From positions 1-52,846 of the forward strand of contig CALCRD010000285.1 in assembly GCA_937894355.1 (NCBI GenBank): a stretch of 52,846 bases of DNA. The letters run 5' to 3'. Below the pieces are notes generated by a model. It did not search any database and was not told the origin of the DNA. It saw nothing but the letters and a program-made list of their open reading frames with translations. How positions within the stretch are numbered: position 1 is the first letter of the stretch; each line of letters begins with the position of its first letter. This DNA comes from an uncultured Bacillus sp. (lineage in GTDB: Bacteria > Bacillota > Bacilli > Bacillales > Cytobacillaceae). The translations under genes were made by a program, and so were the position numbers. Positions 1-8,382 of this stretch are shown one piece after another.

Positions 1-55
1 AGTCGATGGGCTATAAGTTCATACGCCGCTGACCAAGGCGCTTGCGCTTTTCTTA
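1..55 (+). repeat. Modular intergenic repeat, 3' end of type-1 copy A
   Basis: This 55-bp segment is the downstream end of a type-1 repeat, cut by the window edge. It is identical to the last 55 bp of the copies ending at 7372, 28841 and 32881, beginning AGTCGATGGGCTATAAG and ending CGCTTGCGCTTTTCTTA. It lies directly in front of the leucine T-box leader. Confidence 0.9.
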
Positions 56-59
56 TAAA

Positions 60-300
60 AAAGACATTGACAAGGAGTAGTAGTGAATCAGGCCTGTAAA
101 GAGAGTTGACGGACGGTGAAAGTCAACCAGGTACATCATGAACTCGCCTTTGAGTCGCAAGTGTGAAGGAAAAGTAATGCTTGCCGTATTCCGCGTTAAG
201 GATTCTGAAGTGAGTGTTATTTATTTTTATGCACTAATGTGGGTGGTACCGCGGGAGAATCAAAACTCTCGTCCCTATTTTGGGATGAGAGTTTTTTTGT
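60..300 (+). promoter_or_regulatory. T-box riboswitch (leucine) upstream of leuS
   Basis: This is a tRNA-responsive leader controlling leuS. The conserved T-box sequence TGGGTGGTACCGCG is at 240-253, where uncharged tRNA acceptor ends pair in the antiterminator. It is followed by a strong terminator at 263-298. A GAA-CTC context in the specifier region places a leucine codon CTC at 143-145, which matches the downstream leucyl-tRNA synthetase. The small open frame running through this RNA is not treated as a gene. The promoter is not evident; it must lie within or upstream of the repeat at the window start. Confidence 0.93.
263..298 (+). terminator. T-box intrinsic terminator of leuS leader
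   Basis: The 13-bp stem AAACTCTCGTCCC / GGGATGAGAGTTT (one bulge or wobble) has a 6-nt loop and is followed by a run of seven T. It is the default OFF structure of the leucine T-box. Confidence 0.93.
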
Positions 301-359
301 TATTACAGAAAAAGTCTAAATACTATTTTCAATAATACATATAATTAGGAGGAAAACCG

Positions 360-2774
360 ATGAGCTTCAATCATCTGGAGATTGAAAAAAAATGGCAACA
401 ATATTGGGAAGGTAATAAAACCTACCAAACAAGTGAGGAAAAAGGTAAACGTAAATTCTACGCCCTAGACATGTTCCCTTACCCATCTGGCGCAGGACTT
501 CACGTAGGACATCCTGAAGGATATACAGCAACTGATATTTTATCAAGATTGAAACGGATGCAAGGCTATAATGTCCTACATCCAATGGGCTGGGACGCAT
601 TTGGCCTTCCGGCTGAACAATATGCTTTGGATACAGGAAATGACCCTGCCGAGTTCACTAAGCAAAATATTGATAATTTCCGCCGTCAAATCAAATCATT
701 GGGATTCTCCTATGATTGGAATCGTGAAGTGAATACGACTGATCCTAGCTATTATAAATGGACACAGTGGATCTTCTTACAGCTTTATAAAAAAGGCCTA
801 GCGTATATTGATGAAGTAGCAGTTAATTGGTGCCCGGCACTCGGAACTGTTCTTGCTAATGAAGAAGTAATTGATGGGAAAAGTGAACGTGGTTCGCATC
901 CGGTAGAACGTCGCCCAATGAAGCAATGGATGCTTAGAATTACCGCTTATGCGGATCGCTTATTAGCTGATTTAGATGATGTTGATTGGCCTGAAAGTAT
1001 TAAAGAAATGCAAAGAAATTGGATTGGCCGTTCAGAGGGAGCAGAAGTTACGTTTGCCATTGAAGGTCATGAAGGAACGTTTACAGTGTTTACAACTCGT
1101 CCAGATACTTTGTTTGGCGCGACTTACGCTGTTCTTGCTCCTGAGCATCCTTTAGTTAATGCTATTACAACTGACGAAGCTCGTGAAGCGGTTGCCGGTT
1201 ACATTGAAAAAAACAAGAGTAAGAGTGATTTGGAACGAACTGATTTAGCAAAAGAAAAAACGGGAGTATTTACTGGCGCCTATGCAATTAATCCTGTTAA
1301 CGGTAAGACTATGCCAATTTGGATTGCCGATTATGTATTAATGACCTATGGCACTGGAGCCATAATGGCCGTACCTGCACATGATGAACGCGACTATGAG
1401 TTTGCAAAAACGTTTGATTTACCGATTATTGAGGTTTTAGGTGGTGGAGATGTATCTAAGGAAGCATACACTGGTGATGGCGACCACGTAAATTCCGGGT
1501 TTTTAAATGGAATGAACAAGGTTGACGGAATTACGGCAATGATTTCTTGGCTTGAAGAAAAAGAAATTGGTACGAAAAAGGTAACTTACCGCCTACGCGA
1601 CTGGTTGTTCAGCCGTCAACGTTATTGGGGTGAGCCAATCCCGATTATTCATTGGGAGGATGGGTCAATGTCAGCCCTTCCTGAAGATCAATTACCTTTA
1701 ATATTACCTAAAACAACGGAAATTAAGCCATCCGGAACTGGGGAATCGCCACTTGCAAATATTGCTGATTGGGTAAATGTCGTCGATTCTGAGACTGGCA
1801 AAAAAGGTCGCCGTGAGACTAATACTATGCCGCAATGGGCAGGTAGCTGTTGGTATTATTTACGCTATATCGATCCGAAGAATGATCAAGCCTTAGCAGC
1901 TGCTGAAAAAATAACAGAATGGCTTCCTGTAGATATTTATATTGGTGGAGCAGAGCATGCGGTCCTTCACCTGTTATACGCTCGTTTCTGGCATAAATTT
2001 TTATATGATATTGGTGTTGTTTCAACAAAAGAGCCGTTCCAAAAATTATTCAATCAAGGAATGATTCTTGGCGAAGGCAATGAAAAAATGAGTAAATCAA
2101 AAGGAAATGTCGTCAATCCTGACGATATCGTCACAAGCCATGGCGCGGATACTTTACGCCTATACGAAATGTTCATGGGACCACTAGATGCTTCAATTGC
2201 TTGGTCAACAAATGGATTAGACGGTTCCCGTCGCTTCTTGGATCGTATTTGGCGGTTACTTGTTGAAGATAATGGAACGTTATCAGCGAAAATTCAAGAA
2301 AGTGATGATGTTACATTAGAAAAAAGCTATCATCAAACTGTGAAAAAGGTAACAGAGGACTATGAAGGTCTTCGCTTTAATACCGCTATTTCGCAAATGA
2401 TGGTTTTCATTAATGATGCCTATAAGGCCACTGTTCTGCCAAAGCATTTTGTAGAAGGTTTTGTGAAAATGCTGGCGCCAATTTGCCCACATATGACTGA
2501 AGAGTTATGGGAGAAGCTTGGCAATGAAAAAACAATTTCATATGAAGCTTGGCCAGCATATGATGAAGCAAAATTAGTTGATGATGAAGTGGAAATAGTC
2601 GTGCAAGTTAACGGAAAAGTAAAAGCAAAATTATATGTTCCATCTGATGCAACTAAAGAAACTCAAGAACAAATTGCCATGGATGATGATAAAATTAAGG
2701 AACAAATTGATGGCAAAACAGTTCGTAAAGTCATTTCTGTTCCTGGTAAGCTAGTGAATATTGTAGCGAATTAA
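360..2774 (+). CDS. leuS: Leucyl-tRNA synthetase
   Basis: A class I aminoacyl-tRNA synthetase that charges tRNA-Leu with leucine in the cytoplasm. At 804 residues it is the normal bacterial length. The HIGH-type motif HVGH is at residues 48-51. The CP1 editing domain carries the TTRPDTLFGATYAVLAPEHP signature around residue 245. The KMSKS motif is intact at residues 576-580, and the C-terminal anticodon-binding and tail domains are complete. An AGGAGG ribosome-binding site sits 6-8 nt before the ATG. Expression is controlled by the leucine T-box directly upstream. A terminator follows at 2787, so the gene appears monocistronic. Confidence 0.99.
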   Translation: MSFNHLEIEKKWQQYWEGNKTYQTSEEKGKRKFYALDMFPYPSGAGLHVGHPEGYTATDILSRLKRMQGYNVLHPMGWDAFGLPAEQYALDTGNDPAEFTKQNIDNFRRQIKSLGFSYDWNREVNTTDPSYYKWTQWIFLQLYKKGLAYIDEVAVNWCPALGTVLANEEVIDGKSERGSHPVERRPMKQWMLRITAYADRLLADLDDVDWPESIKEMQRNWIGRSEGAEVTFAIEGHEGTFTVFTTRPDTLFGATYAVLAPEHPLVNAITTDEAREAVAGYIEKNKSKSDLERTDLAKEKTGVFTGAYAINPVNGKTMPIWIADYVLMTYGTGAIMAVPAHDERDYEFAKTFDLPIIEVLGGGDVSKEAYTGDGDHVNSGFLNGMNKVDGITAMISWLEEKEIGTKKVTYRLRDWLFSRQRYWGEPIPIIHWEDGSMSALPEDQLPLILPKTTEIKPSGTGESPLANIADWVNVVDSETGKKGRRETNTMPQWAGSCWYYLRYIDPKNDQALAAAEKITEWLPVDIYIGGAEHAVLHLLYARFWHKFLYDIGVVSTKEPFQKLFNQGMILGEGNEKMSKSKGNVVNPDDIVTSHGADTLRLYEMFMGPLDASIAWSTNGLDGSRRFLDRIWRLLVEDNGTLSAKIQESDDVTLEKSYHQTVKKVTEDYEGLRFNTAISQMMVFINDAYKATVLPKHFVEGFVKMLAPICPHMTEELWEKLGNEKTISYEAWPAYDEAKLVDDEVEIVVQVNGKVKAKLYVPSDATKETQEQIAMDDDKIKEQIDGKTVRKVISVPGKLVNIVAN

Positions 2775-2786
2775 ATAATTTATCGG

Positions 2787-2824
2787 AAAATCGGTCACTC
2801 TGTTGAGGGGGGGCCGGTTTTTTT
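2787..2824 (+). terminator. Intrinsic terminator after leuS
   Basis: AAAATCGGTC pairs with GGCCGGTTTT through a stem with two or three G-U wobbles and runs into a T tract. It begins 12 nt after the leuS stop. Confidence 0.75.
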
Positions 2825-2934
2825 GTGCGACCGACCTGCGGATAATCTATGGGAGGGAAAAGTCCCGAGCTTTGAAGGCAGTAGTTACGGTTAACTTAGA
2901 CAAGGGCGTTCAGTTCACAGTGACATTATTCACT

Positions 2935-3028
2935 TGGGGCGATAAAATGCAAAAAATCGGCGATAAATCCAAAAAAATCGGCGATAAACAGGAGAAAATC
3001 GGCGATAAAGCCGAAAAAATCGGCGATA
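2935..3028. repeat. Tandem 21-bp repeat (IGDK heptad array)
   Basis: The core ATCGGCGATA recurs at 2956, 2977, 2998 and 3019, exactly 21 bp apart. A degenerate copy (GGGGCGATA) is at about 2935 and a weak relative near 3049. Because 21 is a multiple of three, both strands stay open: the plus strand reads K-IGDK-xx heptads and the minus strand reads LSPIFxx heptads. Confidence 0.9.
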
Positions 3029-3150
3029 GAAACCAAAACAAAGCCCCAATCAGCGATTGGAAGCCTAAATTCCCCATTTCGAAGCCAAATGTACCCTCAT
3101 TCCAAGCGACTTCCAAGATTAAATTACGGATTTTAGAGAAAACCACCTAA
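2947..3150 (+). CDS. Doubtful small repeat protein (IGDK heptads)
   Basis: A possible 67-residue protein starting at ATG 2947, with a weak TTGGGG Shine-Dalgarno-like stretch 7 nt upstream. The N-terminal half is four IGDK heptads, and the C-terminal half is basic and proline-containing with no recognised domain. The frame also extends upstream to 2803 without a better start. The minus strand (2910-3146) is equally open, so the coding strand, and whether the region codes at all, cannot be decided here. An inverted repeat overlaps its stop codon. Confidence 0.25.
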   Translation: MQKIGDKSKKIGDKQEKIGDKAEKIGDRNQNKAPISDWKPKFPISKPNVPSFQATSKIKLRILEKTT

Positions 3151-3167
3151 AGCTGAGTCTAGGTGGT
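3142..3167. terminator. Hairpin at end of IGDK locus
   Basis: The perfect 8-bp inverted repeat ACCACCTA / TAGGTGGT has a 10-nt loop. On the plus strand it is followed by CAAAAAAAT rather than T, and on the minus strand by TTTTCTCT. It would therefore terminate better on the minus strand, if it terminates at all. Confidence 0.45.
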
Positions 3168-3410
3168 CAAAAAAATAAGCAGAAAGGCAGAAAACGCAGC
3201 GGTAATTCTAAAAATAGGTAATCTAAGGGTTTGAGGGTGGCGATTCTGGGGTTTCTTATTCCCCAATCTCAATTGTATTTCTGTGTTTGTGCTTAATTGG
3301 AAGGGAGGATACAAAGGAAGCATGAGAACCATCCCTGTGATCAATTCGATTAAATCTTCTGAAAATTGACTATAATGGTTGGTAAAAGGTGAGGAAGGGA
3401 GTTTTAGTGG

Positions 3411-3593
3411 ATGATTCAGGTAAAGGTGTTTGATTATGAGCATGAAAAGGATTTGGAGAAGGAGATGAATCGATTTTTGGAGAGGCTCGATGAGAAAGAA
3501 TTGGTGGATATTAAGTACAATGTGGCAGCTTATCAAGAGGAAATAGAGGAACAGATTTATTGTTTTTCAGCTATGGTTATATATCGGGCTTGA
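3411..3593 (+). CDS. cse60: Sporulation protein Cse60 family
   Basis: A 60-residue protein, the same length as B. subtilis Cse60 (YteV), a small sporulation protein made in the mother cell under SigE. The family pattern is visible: MIQVKVFDYEHEKDLEKEMN at the start, VDIKYNVAA in the middle and EQIYCFSAMVIYRA at the end. An SD-like GGAAGGGA lies 10 nt before the ATG. Biochemical function is not known for the family. It stands alone, with an inverted repeat over its stop codon. Family identification is confident; a SigE promoter was not convincingly located. Confidence 0.88.
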   Translation: MIQVKVFDYEHEKDLEKEMNRFLERLDEKELVDIKYNVAAYQEEIEEQIYCFSAMVIYRA

Positions 3594-3610
3594 AACGAAT
3601 CAAGCCCGAT
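3583..3610. terminator. Hairpin overlapping cse60 stop codon
   Basis: The perfect 11-bp inverted repeat ATCGGGCTTGA / TCAAGCCCGAT has a 6-nt loop. The stop codon TGA lies in the left arm. No T run follows on either strand, so it may be an RNA-end stabiliser or a bidirectional barrier between cse60 and the convergent ytfP. Confidence 0.5.
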
Positions 3611-3655
3611 TGCCAGTCCAACCACTGCAAAAGGTGGTTCCCCACCCCGCGGGTG

Positions 3656-4921
3656 TTAATTTCGAGAAAACCTTCCAGCGTTTAATCCGGCTAATCTACC
3701 TGTTACCAGTGCTGAAGTAATATTATATCCTCCGGTATATCCGTGAATATCCAATATCTCTCCGCAAAAATACAATCCCTGTGTTTTTTTAGAAGCCATC
3801 GTTTGTGGTTCAATTTCCTTCACAGAGACTCCTCCGCCAGTTACAAAAGCCTTTTCAAGCGGAAGCGTCCCATTTACTACAAACCTAAACTGTTTAAAAT
3901 TCTTAACAATGCCTCGTAGTTTTTCATGAGAAACAGAATTTCCTAGTGCTGCTGGATCGATTCCCTCTCTTTCTAGTAAAAATAATAAATAACGTTCCGG
4001 CATTAAGCCTTTTAGACTGTTTTTTATGGCCTTCTTCGGTTCAGCCTTGAACACACGCGAGATTTCTTGAAACAATATTTCCTCGTTTTTGTCAGGAAAT
4101 GCATCTAAGCTGACGATGACTTCCTTTTTCCCAGTTTTCCGCAATTCTTTTACTACATATTGGCTACTGCGAAGGACTGCTGGACCACTTATCCCAAAGT
4201 GTGTAAAAATCATGTCCATTTTGTGGGTAATAATCGGTTTACCTTTTTGATTTAATAAACTTAAGGCAACATCTCTTAAGGATAGCCCCTGCAAGGTTTT
4301 TGCTTTGATAAAAGGCTCTGCAGACGTAATCGGAACTTCTGTTGGAAACAGGTCAGTAATCGTGTGGCCAGCTTTTTTTGCCCAGGCATACCCATCTCCT
4401 GTTGACCCTGTATGGGGGACTGATTTTCCACCAACGGCGATGACGATGGCCTTGGTCGTAATCGATTCACCGTTATGTAATTTAACTGAGGCAACTTTCC
4501 CAGCTTGATAATGAACGTCTTTAACTGGGCAATTGGTCCATTTTTTTACCCCAAGCTGTTGGAGCCTGTTCAAGAGAGCGTCAACGACTGATTGGGCATT
4601 ATCCGTTACCGGGAACATCCGACCGTGGTCCTCTTCTTTGAGCTTGATTCCTAGCTTTTCGAAAAAAGAAATGATGTCCTCATTGCTAAATAAGGACAGG
4701 GCACTATGCAAAAATCGTCCATTCCCTGGAATATGTTTAATAATTTCATCGATTGGAAGTCTATTGGTTACATTGCAGCGACCGCCACCTGAAATTGCTA
4801 GCTTTCTACCTAGCTTATCGCCCTTATCAACTAATAAAACTTTTCTTCCTTGTTCACCTGCTGCGATTCCTGCCATTAAGCCTGCAGGTCCGCCACCAAT
4901 GATGATTACATCGTAATCCAT
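3656..4921 (-). CDS. ytfP: HI0933/BaiN-family FAD-dependent oxidoreductase (YtfP)
   Basis: A 421-residue flavoprotein of the HI0933-like (YtfP, BaiN-related) family. The N-terminal dinucleotide-binding motif is VIIIGGGPAGLMAG. It is followed by the family signature ISGGGRCNVTN near residue 45, a second glycine motif VIAVGGKSVPHTGSTGDG near 160, and the C-terminal FAD motif ILDIHGYTGGYNITSALVTG. The substrate in Bacillus is not established. TAGGTG lies 7 nt before the ATG. It is convergent with cse60 and divergent from ytgP, the same neighbour as in B. subtilis. Confidence 0.92.
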   Translation of the reverse strand: MDYDVIIIGGGPAGLMAGIAAGEQGRKVLLVDKGDKLGRKLAISGGGRCNVTNRLPIDEIIKHIPGNGRFLHSALSLFSNEDIISFFEKLGIKLKEEDHGRMFPVTDNAQSVVDALLNRLQQLGVKKWTNCPVKDVHYQAGKVASVKLHNGESITTKAIVIAVGGKSVPHTGSTGDGYAWAKKAGHTITDLFPTEVPITSAEPFIKAKTLQGLSLRDVALSLLNQKGKPIITHKMDMIFTHFGISGPAVLRSSQYVVKELRKTGKKEVIVSLDAFPDKNEEILFQEISRVFKAEPKKAIKNSLKGLMPERYLLFLLEREGIDPAALGNSVSHEKLRGIVKNFKQFRFVVNGTLPLEKAFVTGGGVSVKEIEPQTMASKKTQGLYFCGEILDIHGYTGGYNITSALVTGRLAGLNAGRFSRN

Positions 4922-5143
4922 CTTTTAACACCTACTTATAAACTAATATGTATATTATAGTGCTAAAATCAAAGCTGGTACAATATAGTGAAAATTTATC
5001 TAGAAGTAGCATTCTTTGGCAAAGAAAGGTAAACTACTATTTGTATTGTTTTGTGCATTTATACAAGAGAAAGAGCATCATAAATGGTTATTTTATGTTA
5101 AAATACATAGTCGAATTCATTTTTCTGTTTAGGAAGGGATTAT

Positions 5144-6760
5144 ATGTCATCGAAGCTGTTAAAAGGAGCATTCATCCTTACATTAGGCACCATAATATCA
5201 AGAGTTCTTGGTTTATTATATGTTATTCCGTTTTATAAAATCGTTGGTCCACAAGGAACCATTCTTTATTCGTATGCTTATGTACCCTATACCATTTTTA
5301 TTAGTATAGCGACAGCAGGGGTTCCGATGGCAATTTCTAAGTTTATTTCTAAATATAATACGTTAGAAGAGTATGCAGTTGGTAGAAGGCTGTTTAAATC
5401 AGGCTTAGTAGTTATGCTGATCACAGGGTTTCTGGCCTTTTTGGGATTGTTTTTTGCTGCTCCAATGGTCGCTGAACTCGTTATCCAGGATAAAGACCAG
5501 ACTACTAGTGTGGAGGATGTTGTTACTGTTATCCGTGCCGTTAGCTTTGCCTTGATTATTGTTCCATTTATGAGTATGCTTCGTGGTTTTTTTCAGGGGC
5601 ATCAATCAATGGCACCAACGGCTGTTTCTCAAGTGATCGAGCAAATTTTTCGGATTGTTTTTTTGCTAATAGGAGCCTTTATCGTTTTATTCGTTATGAA
5701 TGGGACTGTCACTCAAGCGGTAAGTCTAGCTACCTTTGCAGCCTTCATCGGGGCAATTGGTGGGCTGGGAGTACTCCTTTGGTATTGGTATAAACGAAAA
5801 TCACATTTTAATGAGCTGCTACAAAAGGACAAAGGAACGGTAAATATTTCGCTTCGTGGCATGTATAAAGAAGTTTTATTTTATTCCTTGCCCTTTGTTT
5901 TTGTTGGTTTGGCTAATCCGTTATTTCAACTAGTTGATCAATTTACCTTTAACAGAGCAATGGTTTCCATCGGGCTTGGTAAGGTAACAGATTACGCCTA
6001 TAGTGTCCTGAATTTTGAATCTCACAAGATTGTTACAATCCCAGTTTCGTTGGCGATAGGTTTTTCACTGACGCTTGTCCCTAGTATTACCAAAGCTTTT
6101 ATTGAAAAAAATCAAAAAGATTTATTTCGCCAATTAAATCAGACCTTTCAAGTAGTGTTATTTTTAACTTTACCCGTTGTAGTAGGAATTGGCATTTTAG
6201 CAGAGCCTGTTTTTACAGTTTTTTATGAGCATAAGGAACTGGGAACTGAGGTATTACGGACCTACTCTCCAGTTGCTATATTACTGGCTATGTATTCAGT
6301 TACCGCAGCAATTTTACAGGGCTTAAACGAACAACGCTACAGTATTTTGAGTTTACTTGTTGGATTGCTCGTCAAATTAAGCTTAAACATTCCGCTAATC
6401 AAAATGTTCGAAACCGTGGGATCGGTGTATGCAACAGCTCTAGGATATTTAGCGGCCATATTAATTAATTTGTACGTGATTAGAATGTATTCGCGTTACC
6501 CATTTCGCCTGGTAATTAGAAGGATGCTATTGATTATTCTATTTACATTGATTATGTTTATTGGAACAAAATTGATGTACAGTCTGTTGGTATTATTCCT
6601 ATCTCCATCGTCAACAATAGAATCACTTCTCATCATCTTAATTTGTGCAGTTGTTGGAGCAATCATCTATTTTTATCTAGGTTACCGCTCAAAACTTATA
6701 TATTTTTTATTTGGCAAAAAGGCCGACCGCTTAAAACAAAAATTGCGTTTACCGTTTTAA
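5144..6760 (+). CDS. ytgP: MurJ-type lipid II flippase / MOP-family exporter (YtgP)
   Basis: A 538-residue polytopic membrane protein of the MOP (MVF/PST) superfamily. About 14 hydrophobic segments span the whole length. The N-terminus LKGAFILTLGTIISRVLGLLY is typical of the polysaccharide-export/MurJ group. B. subtilis YtgP was identified as a MurJ flippase that moves lipid II across the membrane for peptidoglycan synthesis and is redundant with Amj; the same role is inferred here from similarity and gene order. AGGAAGGG precedes the ATG by 8 nt. A strong terminator follows at 6764. Confidence 0.93.
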   Translation: MSSKLLKGAFILTLGTIISRVLGLLYVIPFYKIVGPQGTILYSYAYVPYTIFISIATAGVPMAISKFISKYNTLEEYAVGRRLFKSGLVVMLITGFLAFLGLFFAAPMVAELVIQDKDQTTSVEDVVTVIRAVSFALIIVPFMSMLRGFFQGHQSMAPTAVSQVIEQIFRIVFLLIGAFIVLFVMNGTVTQAVSLATFAAFIGAIGGLGVLLWYWYKRKSHFNELLQKDKGTVNISLRGMYKEVLFYSLPFVFVGLANPLFQLVDQFTFNRAMVSIGLGKVTDYAYSVLNFESHKIVTIPVSLAIGFSLTLVPSITKAFIEKNQKDLFRQLNQTFQVVLFLTLPVVVGIGILAEPVFTVFYEHKELGTEVLRTYSPVAILLAMYSVTAAILQGLNEQRYSILSLLVGLLVKLSLNIPLIKMFETVGSVYATALGYLAAILINLYVIRMYSRYPFRLVIRRMLLIILFTLIMFIGTKLMYSLLVLFLSPSSTIESLLIILICAVVGAIIYFYLGYRSKLIYFLFGKKADRLKQKLRLPF

Positions 6761-6763
6761 AAT

Positions 6764-6798
6764 GAACAGGTCCCCGTAGATAACGGAGACCTGTTTTA
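6764..6798 (+). terminator. Terminator after ytgP
   Basis: AACAGGTCCCCG pairs with CGGAGACCTGTT, followed by TTATAAAAT. It begins just after the ytgP stop. Confidence 0.8.
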
Positions 6799-6813
6799 TA
6801 AAATGGTGTTATC

Positions 6814-6857
6814 AAGCTTTTCATTGTCTAGCTGCAGCGCCCAGGGGCTTGAGTCAT
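6814..6857 (+). repeat. Degenerate remnant of modular repeat (type-2 5' end)
   Basis: AAGCTTTTCATTGTCTAGCT followed by GCAGCGCCCAGGGGCTTGAG matches a junction between two modular repeats. It has the end module CGCTTTTC, then GTCTAGCTCCAGCG and the type-2 interior start, as seen in reverse at 41234-41356. It is truncated after about 44 bp. Confidence 0.6.
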
Positions 6858-6858
6858 G

Positions 6859-7089
6859 TTAATATTGTGGATAGTCTAGGTGTTCTTCTCTTATTCCAAG
6901 TCGTCGTTCAATGCGATCTAAACGGCGGTCGGCACGGTTAATTTGGTTGTTAAGGCGATTAACCTCGCGTTCTAAACGGTCTAAGCGTCGGTCAACATTA
7001 CCAGCGCCACCGCCTGGGAATCCACCGCCACCAGGAAATCCACCAGGAAATCCACCTGGGACGAATCCTTGACCTTGTTGTCGATACAT
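6859..7089 (-). CDS. Small Gly/Pro-rich protein with C-terminal heptad region
   Basis: A 76-residue protein in two parts. Residues 1-32 are glycine/proline/phenylalanine-rich (repeats of GGFPG). Residues 33-70 are highly charged with an Arg/Leu/Asn pattern (VDRRLDRLEREVNRLNNQI) that predicts a short coiled coil. The upstream ATG at 7098 directly abuts the CAGGAG site, so the ATG at 7089, 9 nt after it, is preferred (MYRQQGQGF). I do not recognise a named gene. Composition recalls exported or spore-surface small proteins of Bacillaceae, but no signal peptide is visible and that idea is speculative. Confidence 0.72.
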   Translation of the reverse strand: MYRQQGQGFVPGGFPGGFPGGGGFPGGGAGNVDRRLDRLEREVNRLNNQINRADRRLDRIERRLGIREEHLDYPQY

Positions 7090-7187
7090 AATAATCATCT
7101 CCTGTTGTGCATTTGTATGAACATGTTAACAGTCTATGTATAAAAACAATTATTGTTATGGGCAAATGCCTAATTAAACTGTTAAGC

Positions 7188-7372
7188 AGAAAGTTAAAGT
7201 TTTTTGAAACTAGAATAGTGTCTAGCTCCAGCGCCTAGCGTCTAGTGAACTTCCGCCAATCTCCCTACGATAAGTCAACATCGAAGTGAAGACCGCACTT
7301 CGTGTTTCCTTTATCTCAGTCGATGGGCTATAAGTTCATACGCCGCTGACCAAGGCGCTTGCGCTTTTCTTA
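7188..7372 (+). repeat. Modular intergenic repeat, type-1 copy B
   Basis: A copy of about 185 bp. It has a 5' part AGAAAGTTAAAGTTTTTTGA, then GTCTAGCTCCAGCGCCTAGC, an interior hairpin CGAAGTG-AAGACCG-CACTTCG at about 7281-7301, and the invariant 55-bp 3' end at 7318-7372. It ends 3 nt before the GGAGG ribosome-binding site of ytzG, so it forms the leader of that gene. Confidence 0.93.
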
Positions 7373-7389
7373 TTTGGAGGTAATATCAA

Positions 7390-8109
7390 TTGAGGATTGA
7401 TAAAATGTTAGCTAATCTTGGTTTTGGTAGCAGAAAAGAGGTCAAACAGCTATTAAAATCAGGTGCTGTCAAAATAAATGACATAGTGATTAAAGATTCG
7501 AAGGTTCATGTTGACCCTGAAAAGGACAACGTCAGTTTACACGGTGAACGGATTGAGTATAAAAAATTTCTCTATTTGATGATGAACAAGCCTCCAGGTG
7601 TTATTTCGGCAACAGAAGACACTAGAGATGAGACGGTTATTGATCTTTTAACGATTGAGGATGCTGTCTATGAACCATTTCCTGTTGGGCGTCTGGATAA
7701 GGATACGGAAGGGTTGCTTTTGATAACGAACGATGGCCAATTGGCACACCAGTTACTATCACCAAAAAAGCATGTTCCTAAAAAGTATTTTGCGATTATT
7801 GAAGGTAGGGTAACGGAAGAAGATGTCGAAGCCTTTAAAAATGGAGTTACTTTAGATGACGGTTATTTGACGAAGCCTGGGGATTTAACGATTTTGAAAC
7901 CTGGGTCAACTTCAGAAATCGAACTTACCATCACAGAGGGAAAATTTCATCAGGTAAAACGAATGTTTGAATCAGTAGGAAAAAAAGTGGTTTATTTAAA
8001 ACGGATGACCATGGGGCCTCTAAAGCTAGACGATACTCTTGAACTAGGGGAATATCGTGAATTGACTGATGAAGAGCTTGAACATTTACTGACATACGAG
8101 AAAAAATAA
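7390..8109 (+). CDS. ytzG: Pseudouridine synthase, RsuA/RluB family (YtzG)
   Basis: A 239-residue enzyme that isomerises a uridine in rRNA to pseudouridine. An S4-like RNA-binding domain occupies residues 1-50 (MRIDKMLANLGFGSRKEVKQ), then the RsuA-type catalytic domain. The motif GRLDKDTEGLLL holds the catalytic aspartate at D103. The length fits the family. The start is TTG at 7390, supported by GGAGG 9 nt upstream. The 5' untranslated region is formed by repeat copy B. By relation to RsuA the target is probably 16S rRNA, but the position is not shown by sequence. Confidence 0.93.
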   Translation: MRIDKMLANLGFGSRKEVKQLLKSGAVKINDIVIKDSKVHVDPEKDNVSLHGERIEYKKFLYLMMNKPPGVISATEDTRDETVIDLLTIEDAVYEPFPVGRLDKDTEGLLLITNDGQLAHQLLSPKKHVPKKYFAIIEGRVTEEDVEAFKNGVTLDDGYLTKPGDLTILKPGSTSEIELTITEGKFHQVKRMFESVGKKVVYLKRMTMGPLKLDDTLELGEYRELTDEELEHLLTYEKK

Positions 8110-8140
8110 AGAAATCGTCCTTTTGATGGGACGATTTCTA
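8101..8140. terminator. Bidirectional terminator between ytzG and ytzE
   Basis: AGAAATCGTCC / GGACGATTTCT is a perfect 11-bp stem. The A-rich flank AAAAAATAA on the left gives a T run for minus-strand transcripts, so it serves mainly ytzE, and ytzG less well. Confidence 0.75.
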
Positions 8141-8160
8141 AGTGTGTTGAAGCAGTTTTT

Positions 8161-8382
8161 TTATGAAGAAAGTTTTACCTTCTTAAGTGTTGTTGTCCAT
8201 TTGCCTCGACTATGACTTACGACAAGGTCATTATAAGCCAAGACATTTAAATCTCTTTGGATGGTTCGAGGCGTTATACCAAATTCTTCCACAAGGTCTT
8301 GCGTCGTCACTGTTCCCTTCTTTTGGATAAACATGTAGATGGATTTGATACGGTTTAACATCCGGTTAGTCGAAGGTTTCAA
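8161..8382 (-). CDS. ytzE: DeoR-type HTH transcriptional regulator YtzE
   Basis: A small winged-helix protein of about 73 residues. It contains only the DeoR-type DNA-binding domain (GTVTTQDLVEEFGITPRTIQ, then RDLNVLAYNDLV) and lacks any sugar-binding effector domain. The start is the TTG at 8382 (KPSTNRMLNRIKSIYMF follows) because GGGAG lies 8 nt upstream and B. subtilis YtzE starts at this point. The longer frame to 8427 has no ribosome site. The target is unknown. It is divergent from pepV across 445 bp. Confidence 0.9.
   Translation of the reverse strand: MKPSTNRMLNRIKSIYMFIQKKGTVTTQDLVEEFGITPRTIQRDLNVLAYNDLVVSHSRGKWTTTLKKVKLSS

Noticed and set aside
138..335. Small open frame inside the leuS leader
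   Set aside because: It runs through the conserved T-box and the terminator hairpin, has no ribosome site, and is explained by the riboswitch.
2935..3028. 21-bp repeats as a CRISPR array
   Set aside because: The units are directly adjacent with no unique spacers, are too short, and there are no cas genes.
2910..3146. Minus-strand LSPIF-repeat frame treated as a gene
   Set aside because: Not called because it has no start site, and the repeat period alone keeps the frame open. It is mentioned as the alternative to the plus-strand reading.
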